Source of the DNA: Cardiobacterium hominis
GTDB lineage: Bacteria; Pseudomonadota; Gammaproteobacteria; Cardiobacteriales; Cardiobacteriaceae
Direction of reading: 5' to 3'
Length of the DNA: 64,000 nt
NCBI RefSeq assembly: GCF_900637305.1
Contig: NZ_LR134365.1
Location: forward strand, 1,109,501 to 1,173,500
Shown piece by piece: positions 27,996 through 36,465 of this stretch. The position numbers were made by a program, and so were the translations under genes. How positions within the stretch are numbered: position 1 is the first letter of the stretch; every line of letters begins with the position of its first letter. Under the pieces are notes generated by a model. The model had not been told where the DNA came from, ran no database searches, and saw only the letters and a program-made list of their open reading frames with translations.

Positions 27996-28026
27996 AATCG
28001 CTCCCCGTCAGGGAGCGATTTTTTTA
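27996..28026 (+). terminator. Second terminator in the same direction
   Basis: AATCGCTCCC-CGTCA-GGGAGCGATTTTTTT, a backup stop before the convergent phosphatase gene. Confidence 0.8.
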
Positions 28027-28043
28027 TGCGCGCGTGTGTCCGC

Positions 28044-29336
28044 TTAGGGTTTGAGTGCGGCATCAGCAACGCGGTTGAAGTCGTCCATCGGGCAGAAGCC
28101 GTTGGCGTCGGTCGGGCAGCCTTCCAGCTTGAGCGTTACGTGTTGCGGCGGGTTTTTCAGGCTGAGTTCGCTGTCTTCCCGCAGTTGTGGCGTGGTCTGG
28201 TAGATGTACTCGATTTTCAAGAGTGCCTTGCCGTCTTTGTCGCGCCATTGTTCAAACAGCACCTTGCCGCTGATCGGCGTTTTTTCGTACTGCTCGGGCA
28301 GTTGGTACGGCGCGGTTTGCAGCAGTGCCAAGAGCGAGGCGACGTTGGAGTCGTGGCCGACGAGCAGGGTGACTTTGGCTTTTTGCGCGTCTTTGATTAG
28401 CGGGTGCTGGTAGCCGTGGTCGGCAAAGCTGTTCTGGATGAAGGCGAGCAGCGGTGAGGCGGCTTCTTTGGCCAGCACCGGCGCGGTGAAGAGGACGTCG
28501 GTGTAGATGTTTTTCAGATCCACGATGGCCTGCCATTGTTCCGGCGTCTCAATTTTGCCCCAGGCGACTTCGTTTGCCGGGTAGCCTTCATAGTATTGCA
28601 GGATGAAGCTGTCGGCCGCGCCGGTGCCGTTACGCAGCGGGCCTTTGGTACCGGGTTCTTTGTTTTGCGCGAAGGTGAGGCTGTTCGGCATTTTTTCGAG
28701 GTCGCACTGTTTTTCTTTTTCGCAGGTGGCGGAGTGGTCGTAATCCAGCACGGTTTCGAGGATTTGGTAGTTTTTGGCGAGGCGTTCGTTCAGTTTGGCA
28801 AAGCCGCCTTCGCCGAGCATGTCGTCAATGGATTTTTCGGCTTTGGCGACAAAGGTGTCATCCACCGGGCTGCGCACGATGGGGTTGAAGGTGTTGTCCA
28901 TTTTGCCCACTTCTTCGAGGTTGTGGACGGTAATGTCGCAGTCGGGGAACGCGCCTTTGACGAAGTTTTTGCCGGTGTCGATGGTGCGCGGCAGGCTGTT
29001 GGCATAGACGAGCAGTTGGTCTGTGGTCGGGCAGCTGTCTTTTTTGATGAGGCCGACGGCGTCAAACCATTCGTCCATGTAGTGCGCCAGGCGGGTTTCG
29101 AGTTCGCCGCCGCGCGGGGTGAGGTGGCCGCCTTCGGTTTTCCACGGCGTCCAGGTGTGCGGGGTGGCTTCAGCGAGCGCGCTGCCGTAACCGACGAGCG
29201 GCGCGCGGATGCCGTGGCGGCTCAGGATGGTGACTTTTTCCAGGGTGTAGCCTTCTGGCGCGAGTGCGGGGCTTTCGGCTTGGGCGGCAGCGCAGGTGGC
29301 AGCGGCAAGGGCGGTGAGGAGGAGGGTCTTTTTCAT
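28044..29336 (-). CDS. Periplasmic histidine acid phosphatase (phytase/glucose-1-phosphatase type)
   Basis: 430 residues. Signal peptide MKKTLLLTALAAATCAAAQA, then the catalytic RHGIRAP (nucleophile His41) and, near residue 340, the proton-donor HD motif (VGHDSNVASLLALL). This is branch 2 of the histidine phosphatase superfamily, like AppA and Agp, which strip phosphate from phytate or sugar phosphates in the periplasm. Several cysteine pairs (CPTT, CEKEKQC, CPTDANGFC) suggest disulfides. Which substrate it prefers cannot be read from sequence. Confidence 0.9.
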   Translation of the reverse strand: MKKTLLLTALAAATCAAAQAESPALAPEGYTLEKVTILSRHGIRAPLVGYGSALAEATPHTWTPWKTEGGHLTPRGGELETRLAHYMDEWFDAVGLIKKDSCPTTDQLLVYANSLPRTIDTGKNFVKGAFPDCDITVHNLEEVGKMDNTFNPIVRSPVDDTFVAKAEKSIDDMLGEGGFAKLNERLAKNYQILETVLDYDHSATCEKEKQCDLEKMPNSLTFAQNKEPGTKGPLRNGTGAADSFILQYYEGYPANEVAWGKIETPEQWQAIVDLKNIYTDVLFTAPVLAKEAASPLLAFIQNSFADHGYQHPLIKDAQKAKVTLLVGHDSNVASLLALLQTAPYQLPEQYEKTPISGKVLFEQWRDKDGKALLKIEYIYQTTPQLREDSELSLKNPPQHVTLKLEGCPTDANGFCPMDDFNRVADAALKP

Positions 29337-29359
29337 GATGACTCCGGGTGTGTTGCAGG

Positions 29360-29466
29360 TATAGCAATCCTCCTAAAGCCTCATACGGTGTTGCGTCGCC
29401 TCGCCGTACAACCGCGTACTGCCTTCGGCGGCGCGCCTTGTATGAGACTTTATGAGTATCGCTATA
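29360..29466 (-). repeat. Family B element, 107 bp
   Basis: TATAGCAATCCTCCTAAAG ... CTTTATGAGTATCGCTATA, inverted terminal repeats; internal GTCGCCTCGCCG / CGGCGGCGCGCC. Same length as 8842-8948 and opposite orientation. It lies in the upstream region of the phosphatase. Confidence 0.8.
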
Positions 29467-29540
29467 GGTATTGCCGTGGCGGCAACGCGCGTCATTGTAC
29501 GCCCCGCTGTGGAGTTTCGTGATTTTTTGTTGCTCCAGGC

Positions 29541-29570
29541 ACAAAACCCCGCTTAAAAACGGGGTTTTGT
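29541..29570 (+). terminator. Hairpin in the phosphatase/exported-protein spacer
   Basis: CAAAACCCCG-CTTAAAAA-CGGGGTTTTG, perfect 10-bp stem, then TGTGGTTTTG. No gene ends here on either strand; it may insulate the two divergent units. The rest of 29571-29715 shows no gene. Confidence 0.55.
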
Positions 29571-29715
29571 GTGGTTTTGTAGTTTGTATCTATTCGGGTA
29601 TTCCAGGCAACCCGCAAAAGCGGCCTCTTTCTTCTGCGGTAAAACAGGGCCAGTATGCTGGAAGACCCCGGATGGTTATACCGCGAATCTACAAGCCAAA
29701 TGCAACGACCACGAA

Positions 29716-29740
29716 AGCGCTCAGGTGTATGTATAATCCC
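29716..29740 (+). promoter_or_regulatory. GAGCGCTC half-palindrome overlapping a -10 box
   Basis: AGCGCTCAGGTGTATG is the right half of the palindromes at 21406 and 23932; here it runs straight into TATAAT (29732-29737), about 45 bp before the start of another MORN-like exported protein. Confidence 0.5.
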
Positions 29741-29782
29741 GCTCACCACCTGTAAAGAAGCAAAGGAGCCCACGGAGTTACC

Positions 29783-30640
29783 ATGAAAAAAATCCTCATC
29801 GCCCTGGCGTTCGCCCTGGGTAGCCTCAGCGCGCAAAGCGAAACCGCCGCGTCCGCCAGCGTCACCGTTGGTGACATCACCCTGCCGCAGCGCCTTGCTG
29901 CCCTGCCGGACGACATCTTTTTCGCCGACAAAGCCGTCGCCCGCGCCCACATCGACTACACCCCCGGCGACGAAAAAACCTACTACTACGACGCCAAAGG
30001 CAATCAGAGCGCCGAGCCGGTCAGCGGCGGCTACTACCGCAAAATACTGGGCAAAACCGCCGACGGACGCACCGTCGTGCAGGACTACTACCAAGACAAC
30101 GGTCAGGCGCAAATGGCGCCGTTCATCCTGCGCCAAGACGCAGCAGAAGACGATTTCCGCAACGCCAACGCAGACAGCACCCTGATTACCTACACGCGCG
30201 AAGGCGTCGTGCTGATCATCACCCCCATACACGCCGGCAAACCGGGGCGCAACCACTACTACGATGCAGGCCGCCTCGTCATACAAAGCGCCCTGCCGGA
30301 AGGCGCGAGCGAAGCAGATGACCCCTACCCGGAACTGCGCGCGCTGGAGCAAACCCATGGCCGCATGTACTACCCGAACGGCAGGATGCTGAGCATCACA
30401 CCGCGAAGCGCGAGCGGCGAAGGCCTCACCGCCATCTACCGCGCCGATGGAACCCTGCTGATGACCCTGGAAAAAAACGGCACGCACAAACAGACGACCT
30501 TCTGGAGTGCAAACGGCGGCTCCCTGATAAAAACCACCCCGGCCTATAACCAGGCCGCACGGGAAGTCAAAAGCCTGGCGCCGCTCATGAGCGGCATAGA
30601 AGAACTGCTACAACAACTGAAAAAAAACTACGCACCATAA
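29783..30640 (+). CDS. Exported MORN-like repeat protein
   Basis: 285 residues, strong ribosome site AAGGAG and signal peptide MKKILIALAFALGSLSAQSE. The body has spaced Tyr/Gly motifs like degenerate MORN_2 units (KTYYYDAKGN, RNHYYDAGRLVIQ, GRMYYPNGRMLSI, TAIYRADGTLLMTLEKNG). The C-terminus is a Lys-rich helix. I do not recognise a named family. The shared upstream motif and repeat style link it to the cluster at 21.5-23.7 kb. Confidence 0.65.
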   Translation: MKKILIALAFALGSLSAQSETAASASVTVGDITLPQRLAALPDDIFFADKAVARAHIDYTPGDEKTYYYDAKGNQSAEPVSGGYYRKILGKTADGRTVVQDYYQDNGQAQMAPFILRQDAAEDDFRNANADSTLITYTREGVVLIITPIHAGKPGRNHYYDAGRLVIQSALPEGASEADDPYPELRALEQTHGRMYYPNGRMLSITPRSASGEGLTAIYRADGTLLMTLEKNGTHKQTTFWSANGGSLIKTTPAYNQAAREVKSLAPLMSGIEELLQQLKKNYAP

Positions 30641-30693
30641 TGCGCTACCTCGGAGCCATCCCGTTTATAGCAATCCACAACGCATCGCCCACC

Positions 30694-30721
30694 AAAAACC
30701 CCCGCTTGCGCGGGGTTTTTT
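30694..30721 (+). terminator. Rho-independent terminator
   Basis: AAAAACCCCCG-CTTGC-GCGGGGTTTTTT; the A and T runs on each side allow use by both converging genes. Confidence 0.85.
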
Positions 30722-30741
30722 CGTAGGAGGTGAGGGAAAGG

Positions 30742-31644
30742 TCAGCGGTAGGCGACTTCCACCGGCAGGCCGGTTTCTTCGCGCACCACCGCGTCGATGA
30801 GGTCGTTCGAGACTTGCAGGCCGCGGCTGGCGATGCTTTTATGCACGGTTTCGCGTGCTTCGGCGATGTTCTGCTCAAGGGTGCGCGCGTCTTCGCCGAG
30901 CGGCGCATGGAATTCGAGGTACATGCTGTCGCCGAACCAGCCGACTTTCATCGGTTGGTTGATGATGTTCACTTTGGTGCCGGGGGCGACCATGCCGAAG
31001 AGTTCTTCGATGCCTTCGGGGTAGAGGCGGATGCAGCCGTGCGAGACGCGCATGCCCACGCCTTCGGGTTTGTTGGTGCCGTGCAGCAGGTAGGACGGGT
31101 TCGACAGGCGCATGGCGAAGAGTCCCAGCGGGTTGTCCGGTCCGGCGGGGACGACGGGCGGCAGCGGGTCGCCGTTTGCCGCGTGTTCGGCGCGGATGGA
31201 GGCGGGCGGTGTCCAGGTCGGGTTGGCGCGTTTGTCGGCGATGCTGAGGATGCCTTTCGGTGTCGCCCAGCCTTCGCGGCCGATGCCGATGGCGAAGACG
31301 TGGACGACGTTCTGCCCCGGCGGGTAGTAGTAGAGGCGCATTTCCGGCAGGTTGATGACGATGCCTTCGCGTGGCGCGTCCGGCAGGATGAAGCGCGTCG
31401 GCAAGAGGATTTGGTCGCCGTCTTGCAGGTAGAGGCCGTCAAGACCCTGGTTGGCGTGTTCCATCGCGTCGTAGCCGATGCCGTATTCGCGGCCGATTTC
31501 GGCGAAGGTTTCGCCTTTGCGCGCGCTGATTTGCTGGATTTGGCCGATGACGGTCACATCCGGCGGCGGCAGTTCGTATTTTTCGGCTTGTGCGGTCGCG
31601 GCGATGAGGGCGGCGGCGAGGGCGGCGATTTTGTGCAGTTTCAT
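30742..31644 (-). CDS. L,D-transpeptidase (YkuD/ErfK family) with LysM-like region
   Basis: 300 residues. Signal peptide MKLHKIAALAAALIAATAQA; residues 38-85 read as a LysM-type repeat (ISARKGETFAEIGREYGIG ... LQDGDQILLPTRF); the YkuD catalytic domain has HGTN (188-191) and SHGCIRLYP with nucleophile Cys204. E. coli homologues attach Braun lipoprotein or make 3-3 peptidoglycan links. It has no detectable lipid anchor. The gene starts 12 bp after the lysS stop, so it likely belongs to the prfB-lysS transcript. Confidence 0.92.
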   Translation of the reverse strand: MKLHKIAALAAALIAATAQAEKYELPPPDVTVIGQIQQISARKGETFAEIGREYGIGYDAMEHANQGLDGLYLQDGDQILLPTRFILPDAPREGIVINLPEMRLYYYPPGQNVVHVFAIGIGREGWATPKGILSIADKRANPTWTPPASIRAEHAANGDPLPPVVPAGPDNPLGLFAMRLSNPSYLLHGTNKPEGVGMRVSHGCIRLYPEGIEELFGMVAPGTKVNIINQPMKVGWFGDSMYLEFHAPLGEDARTLEQNIAEARETVHKSIASRGLQVSNDLIDAVVREETGLPVEVAYR

Positions 31645-31656
31645 GGTCGGTCTCGG

Positions 31657-33150
31657 TTATTCGGGGCGCATGTGCGGGAAGAGAAGGACGTCGCGGATGG
31701 AGGGCGCGTCGGTGAGGAGCATGACGAGGCGGTCAATGCCGATGCCTTCGCCTGCGGTCGGCGGCATGCCGTATTCGAGGGCGCGGATGTAGTCGGCGTC
31801 GTAGTGCATGGCTTCGTCGTCGCCCGCGTCGAAGGCGGCAGCCTGGGCGCGGAAGCGTTCGGCCTGGTCTTCGGCGTCGTTGAGCTCAGAGAAGCCGTTG
31901 GCGACTTCGCGCCCGCCGATGAAGAGTTCGAAGCGGTCGCAGATGTCCGGGGTGTCGTCGTTGCGGCGCGCCAGCGGCGAGACTACCGACGGGTAGGCGG
32001 TGATGAAGGTCGGCTGTACCAGTTGGTGTTCGACGGCTTCTTCAAAGAGCAGGGTGTGCAGGCTGCCGATGGGCATCGCCGCGTCTGCTTTTTGTTTGTA
32101 TGTGTCGCGCAGGACGGCGGCGAGCGCAGCCGGGTCGTCGAGGATGGCGGCGTGCTGCGGCGCGTGTTGGCGGATGGCATCGAGCATGGTCAGGCGGGCG
32201 AACGGCTGGCCGAGGTCAATGGCGACGCCTTGGTAGGTGATTTGCGGGCTGCCGAGGACTTCGCGCGCAAGTCCCTGGAAGAGTTCTTCGGTTTGGTCCA
32301 TGAGGTCGTGGTAGTCGGCGTAGGCCTGGTAGTACTCCAGCATGGTGAATTCAGGGTTGTGCCGGGTGGAGACGCCTTCGTTTCTAAAGCTGCGGTTGAT
32401 TTCAAAGACGCGCTCAAAGCCGCCGACGACGAGGCGCTTCAGGTACAGCTCCGGCGCGATGCGCAGGTAGAGCGGCATGTCGAGCGCGTTGTGGTGGGTG
32501 ATGAAGGGTTTGGCGGTCGCGCCACCGGGGATGGGGTGCATCATCGGGGTTTCGACTTCGAGGAAATCGCGCGCTTCGAAGAAGCGGCGGATGTAGCTGA
32601 CGATTTTGCTGCGGATGATGAAGGTGTTGCGGCTGTCTTCGTTGGTGATGAGGTCAACGTAGCGCTGGCGGTAGCGTGTTTCTTGGTCGGAGAGGCCGTG
32701 GTATTTTTCCGGCAAGGGGCGCAGGGATTTGGTCAGCAGTTCAACGTCGTCGGCGTGGATGGTGAGTTCGCCGGTCTGGGTGCGGAACAGTTTGCCGCGC
32801 GCGCTGATGATGTCGCCCACGTCCCAGGTTTTGAAGTCGGCGTAGCGGCCTTCCGGCAGTTCGTCGCGGCTGAGGTAGATTTGCATGCGCGCGCCGCTGC
32901 CGTCCTGGATGGCGGTGAAGCTCGCCTTGCCCATGACGCGCTTGCTCATCATGCGTCCGGCGACGCGGATTTCGCCCGCCGCCAGCAGTTGGTCGGCGTC
33001 TTCGATGCCGTGGTATGCGGCGTGCAGGGCGGCGGCTTTGTGCGTCGGACGGGCGTGGTTGGGGAAGGCGACGCCGCGCGCGCGGATGGCGGCGAGTTTT
33101 TGTCGCCGTTCGGCGATGAGTTTGTTTTCGTCGGGGGCTTGGGTAGTCAT
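31657..33150 (-). CDS. lysS: Lysyl-tRNA synthetase, class II
   Basis: 497 residues, the usual length. The N-terminal OB fold ([24 protein letters not shown]) is followed by class II motif 1 ([15 protein letters not shown]), motif 2 ([26 protein letters not shown]) and motif 3 ([14 protein letters not shown]). Its ATG overlaps the prfB stop (ATGA), the same prfB-lysS coupling as in E. coli. Confidence 0.97.
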   Translation of the reverse strand: MTTQAPDENKLIAERRQKLAAIRARGVAFPNHARPTHKAAALHAAYHGIEDADQLLAAGEIRVAGRMMSKRVMGKASFTAIQDGSGARMQIYLSRDELPEGRYADFKTWDVGDIISARGKLFRTQTGELTIHADDVELLTKSLRPLPEKYHGLSDQETRYRQRYVDLITNEDSRNTFIIRSKIVSYIRRFFEARDFLEVETPMMHPIPGGATAKPFITHHNALDMPLYLRIAPELYLKRLVVGGFERVFEINRSFRNEGVSTRHNPEFTMLEYYQAYADYHDLMDQTEELFQGLAREVLGSPQITYQGVAIDLGQPFARLTMLDAIRQHAPQHAAILDDPAALAAVLRDTYKQKADAAMPIGSLHTLLFEEAVEHQLVQPTFITAYPSVVSPLARRNDDTPDICDRFELFIGGREVANGFSELNDAEDQAERFRAQAAAFDAGDDEAMHYDADYIRALEYGMPPTAGEGIGIDRLVMLLTDAPSIRDVLLFPHMRPE

Positions 33151-34248
33151 ACTTCTACTCCTTGTTTCAGGCTGGCCTGGAGGAAGGGGTCGAGTCCGCC
33201 ATCAAGGACGGCCTGGGTGTTGCTGGTTTCGTAGCCGGTGCGCAGGTCTTTGATGCGCGATTGGTCGAGGACGTAGGAGCGGATTTGGTTGCCCCAGCCG
33301 ATGTCGGATTTGCTGTCTTCTATCGCTTGCGCGCTGGCGCTGCGTTTGCTGAGTTCCAGTTCGTAGAGTTTGGCGCGCAGTTGTTTCATACAGGTACTGC
33401 GGTTTTCGTGCTGGCTGCGGCTGTTTTGTGATTGGACGACGATGTTGGTCGGCAGATGGGTGATGCGCACCGCCGATTCGGTACGGTTGACGTGCTGGCC
33501 GCCCGCGCCGGATGCGCGGTAAACGTCTACGCGGAGATCGGCGGGGTTGATTTCTATCTCGATGTTGTCGTCGATTTCCGGCGAGACGAAGACGGCGGCG
33601 AATGAGGTGTGGCGGCGGTTGCCGCTGTCAAACGGCGATTTGCGCACGAGGCGGTGCACGCCGATTTCGGTGCGGAGCCAGCCGTAGGCGTATTCGCCGG
33701 TGAATTCGATGGTGGCGGATTTGATGCCGGCGACGTCGCCCGGCGATTCTTCGATGAGTTCGGTTTTGAAGCCGCGCGCCTCGCCCCAGCGCAGGTACAT
33801 GCGTAGCAGCATGGATGCCCAGTCCTGCGCCTCGGTGCCGCCGGAGCCCGCCTGGATGTCGAGGAAGGCGTTGTTCGGGTCCAGTTCGCCGGAGAACATG
33901 CGGCGGAATTCGAGGTCTTCGATGCGGTGTTCGATGCGGCCGACGTCTTCCAATGCGGCATTGACGGTGGCTTCGTCGTCTTCGGCTTCGGCCAGTTCAA
34001 TGAGGTCAAAGGCGTCTTGCAGGCCTTGGCGGATGTCATCCAGTCCTTGCACGACGCTGGCGAGCGCGGCGCGTTCTTGCCCCAGTTTGGTCGCTTCTTC
34101 GGGGTTGTCCCAGATGGAGGGGCGCTCCAGTTCGCGCTCGACTTCTTCGAGGCGCTCGGCCTTCAGCGGGTAGTCAAAGATACCCCCTAAGCGCCGCCTC
34201 GCGCGCTTGCAGGTCTTTGATGCGTTCGTAGGTAAGGTTGAGTTCCAT
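33147..34248 (-). CDS. prfB: Peptide chain release factor 2 (programmed +1 frameshift)
   Basis: The coding sequence is in two frames. Codons 1-24 ([20 protein letters not shown]... ending RGYL) run from 34248 to an in-frame TGA at 34176-34174; translation shifts +1 so that GAC (34175-34173) is read next and continues to 33147, giving 366 residues, matching E. coli RF2 (365). Recognition motif SPF ([16 protein letters not shown]) reads UGA/UAA, and the catalytic GGQ is in [18 protein letters not shown]. It must not be annotated as starting at the internal methionine at 34052. Confidence 0.97.
34173..34188 (-). promoter_or_regulatory. RF2 autoregulatory frameshift site
   Basis: On the minus strand AGGGGGTATCTTTGAC: an internal Shine-Dalgarno (AGGGGG) placed just before the slippery CTT and the TGA stop followed by C, the classical arrangement. 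Low RF2 gives pausing at UGA and frameshifting, which makes more RF2. Confidence 0.96.
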
Positions 34249-34380
34249 AGGTTTTTGAGTCTGTTATTGGGTTATATCAGGAAGGGCGCGGCATTATATA
34301 GCGCCGGCGGGGGGATGGAAACGGGCAGGACGGCGGCAGGCGGGCAAGGGCGGTTTTTTGCAGCGCGGTGTTATAGGCTG

Positions 34381-34410
34381 AAGAAAACGGGCGGTGTCCC
34401 AACCGCCCGG
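34381..34410 (-). terminator. Terminator after the zur-like gene
   Basis: On the minus strand CGGGCGGTT-GGGA-CACCGCCCG then TTTTCTT, about 35 bp beyond the stop at 34442. Confidence 0.7.
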
Positions 34411-34441
34411 CGACTTTATTTTAAGGAATGCGGGAGCCGCT

Positions 34442-34891
34442 TCAGACGATCTGCTGGCAGTCGCGGCATTCGCCGCTCAGGACGAGCGGACCTTCCTGCG
34501 GCTCAAAGCCGCGTTCGCGGCAGAAGGCGAGGAGGATATCCACCGGCTCTTGCACCGCCAGTTCTTCGGTTTTGCCGCAGCGGGTGCAGTTCAGGATGAC
34601 GCTGGTGTGCTGTTCGTCAAAGTGGTTGCAGAAGACGAAGCCGTTGAGCGATTCGGCGCGGTGCAGCACGCCGATATCCACGAAGAAGTCGAGGGCGCGG
34701 TAAACAGTCGGCGGGGCGGCGTTGCCGCGCAGTTTTTTCAGGTCTTCCAGGACTTCGTAGGCTTTGACGATGTTGGGGTAGGCCAAGACCAGTTCGAGGA
34801 TTTGGCGGCGGATGAGGGTCAGGCGCACGCCGCGTTTGATGCAGTATTGTTCGACGTGGGCGATGGTGGTGGCGATTTGTCTTTTGTTCAT
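34442..34891 (-). CDS. zur: Fur-family metalloregulator, probably zinc uptake regulator Zur
   Basis: 149 residues. N-terminal winged helix (RLTLIRRQILELVLAYP...KAYEVLEDLKK...PPTVYRALDFFVDIGVLHRAESLNGFV) and a C-terminal dimerisation domain with two CxxC pairs (NCTRCG, ECRDC) that form the structural zinc site. FVFCNHFDEQHTSV carries the sensory Cys/His ligands seen in Zur rather than Fur. Zinc-bound Zur represses zinc importers. Its targets are not identifiable in this window. Confidence 0.85.
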   Translation of the reverse strand: MNKRQIATTIAHVEQYCIKRGVRLTLIRRQILELVLAYPNIVKAYEVLEDLKKLRGNAAPPTVYRALDFFVDIGVLHRAESLNGFVFCNHFDEQHTSVILNCTRCGKTEELAVQEPVDILLAFCRERGFEPQEGPLVLSGECRDCQQIV

Positions 34892-34906
34892 GATGTAGTG
34901 GTTTTT

Positions 34907-35497
34907 TTATTTTTGACAGCGGTAAATCCAGATGTGCGCCGGCGGGAAGTTGAGCCAGGCGTAGGTGACGCGCTCGCCGCGGATGTCGGTATCTGGCGGC
35001 AGGGTGAGCGGCGATTTTTGTCCGTAGGTGAATTGAATCAGTACGTTAGCCGGGTTTTCGCGCAATGCGGCGAAGAATACGCGCTCGATTTCGGCGCCCA
35101 CTTCCGGCGGCAGCGAGCGGAAGGGGAGCGAGGAGATGATGGTTTTCGGCGCAGAATGCGTCCAGACGTCCAGTTCTTCGACGCGGCCACGGCGGATGGT
35201 GTTGCCCGGGAAACGGTCACGCAGGCGGCGGGCGAGGCGCGGATTGACTTCGTTAATCAGCAGGCGGTTGGCGGGGAAATGCGCGACCAGTTCGCGGGTA
35301 ATCGCGCCGGTGCCTGCGCCTGCCTCGATGATGAGGCTGTTTGGAGCGCCGTAGTCCTGCGCGGTGCGGCGCATCGCTTTCGCCAACATGCGCGAGGAGG
35401 GGATAACGCTGCCGACGCCTTTGGGATGGCGGATGAATTCGTAGGAAAATCCGGCGGTTTCCTTGACCAGTCGGCTGAGTTTGTTTCTGGGCGGCAT
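34907..35497 (-). CDS. Class I SAM methyltransferase, phospholipid N-methyltransferase-like
   Basis: 196 residues with motif I IIEAGAGTGAITREL, motif II acidic NEVNPRLARRL, and the SLPFRSLPPEV segment in place of NPPY. The overall pattern (FSYEFIRHPKGVGSVIPSSRMLAKAM) matches COG3963/PmtA-like and KsgA-related methyltransferases. PmtA makes phosphatidylcholine precursors from phosphatidylethanolamine, but small members of this family are often uncharacterised. It ends 15 bp before zur, so the two are likely co-transcribed. Confidence 0.75.
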   Translation of the reverse strand: MPPRNKLSRLVKETAGFSYEFIRHPKGVGSVIPSSRMLAKAMRRTAQDYGAPNSLIIEAGAGTGAITRELVAHFPANRLLINEVNPRLARRLRDRFPGNTIRRGRVEELDVWTHSAPKTIISSLPFRSLPPEVGAEIERVFFAALRENPANVLIQFTYGQKSPLTLPPDTDIRGERVTYAWLNFPPAHIWIYRCQK

Positions 35498-35578
35498 GCG
35501 AACCTCGTATGGGAAAGGCGTTTAATCTGGGGATGCGGAAAAATGATACGCGCAAAGCCCCGGGCTGACTAGACTGTC

Positions 35579-35879
35579 TAGGGGCTGTTGACAACTCGAT
35601 GAACGAGCGCCTCTCTCGCTACGCGAGCTGTTCCAGTCGCTCTAGGACAAGCATTGCTCGCGTAGCGACAAGTATTGCTTGCGCAGCAAGAGAGAGGGGT
35701 TGGAGTGAGGGCAGCAATCCATTGAAAAACCGGAATTTCGATTCATCAACAACATCGCCCACCCCCTCCCCGGGTTCCCTTGAAAAAGGCGGACGCCTTT
35801 TTCAAGGGGAGCCCTGACCCTCCCCCGCTGCGGGCTTCGCCCTGCAGGGGAGGGGGATTCAAATTGCAAACAGCCCCTA
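35579..35879 (+). repeat. Family A palindromic element, copy A5 (hybrid ends)
   Basis: The left end is TAGGGGCTGTTGACAACT (the GACA type) and the right end is AAATTGCAAACAGCCCCTA (the TGCA type), so the outer 11 bp pair but the inner parts do not. Inside are two copies of GCTACGCGAG/CTCGCGTAGCG-type sequence, the CCCTTGAAAAAGGCG hairpin (about 35772-35810) and the GC-rich stem. At 301 bp it is the longest copy and looks like a recombinant of two subtypes. Its right end provides the TAG stop of the Lrp-family gene. Confidence 0.8.
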
Positions 35880-36350
35880 GGGCTGCGGCTGGCGGTCCAG
35901 CACGCAGCGCATCTCGAAGCTGGAATGGACGTTTATCACGCCGGGGATGCGGTTGAGCTTGCCCAGCAGGAATTCTTCAAATTCCTGCATGCTGCCGACC
36001 AGCACTTGCAACAGGTAGTCTTCGGCGCGGCCGGTGACGATGCTCATGCGGATGACTTCTGGAAATTGGCTGACCTGCTCCTCGAAAACGCGGAATCGCT
36101 CCGGCGTGTGGTGATCGAGTGTGACCGCGATGAAGGCGCTCAGCGCGTAGCCGAGGGCGTGGCGATTGACGATGGCGCGGTAGCCTTCGATAATTCCCGC
36201 TTCTTCCAGCCGCTTCACCCGCCGCGCGCACGGCGTGGGCGAGAGGTTGATGGCTTCCGCCAGCGCCAGATTGTTGATGCGGCCGTCGTTGGCGAGGATG
36301 CTTAAAATCCGCTTGTCGGTCTCGTCCAGCATAAAGTGAATATCGCCCAT
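35877..36350 (-). CDS. Lrp/AsnC-family transcriptional regulator
   Basis: 157 residues. DNA-binding helix-turn-helix (LDETDKRILSILANDGRINNLALAEAINLSPTPCARRVKRLEEAGII) and a C-terminal RAM domain for amino-acid binding and oligomerisation (VSQFPEVIRMSIVTGRAEDYLLQVLVGSM). It closely follows the Lrp pattern. It is divergent from leuA with a 115-bp shared control region, a frequent sign that an Lrp-type protein regulates its neighbour and itself. Confidence 0.9.
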   Translation of the reverse strand: MGDIHFMLDETDKRILSILANDGRINNLALAEAINLSPTPCARRVKRLEEAGIIEGYRAIVNRHALGYALSAFIAVTLDHHTPERFRVFEEQVSQFPEVIRMSIVTGRAEDYLLQVLVGSMQEFEEFLLGKLNRIPGVINVHSSFEMRCVLDRQPQP

Positions 36351-36379
36351 AATTTCTCATTCCGTAGTTGAACTCTCTC

Positions 36380-36438
36380 ATTATAGCGCAATTGCGTGCG
36401 GATTTTGCTGAGTATTCCGCATTTTTTGTAGCTATAAT
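36380..36438. promoter_or_regulatory. Divergent lrp-like/leuA promoter region
   Basis: A minus-strand -10 TATAAT (36385-36380) faces the regulator gene, and a plus-strand -10 TATAAT (36433-36438) lies 28 bp before leuA. The AT-rich DNA between them is the likely binding zone of the Lrp-type protein. Confidence 0.65.
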
Positions 36439-36465
36439 GCGCGGGTTCAAAAATCAGGAGACCGC

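Noticed and set aside
30730..33234. 834-codon open frame on the plus strand
   Set aside because: Antisense to the L,D-transpeptidase and lysS genes; no family pattern, no ribosome site.
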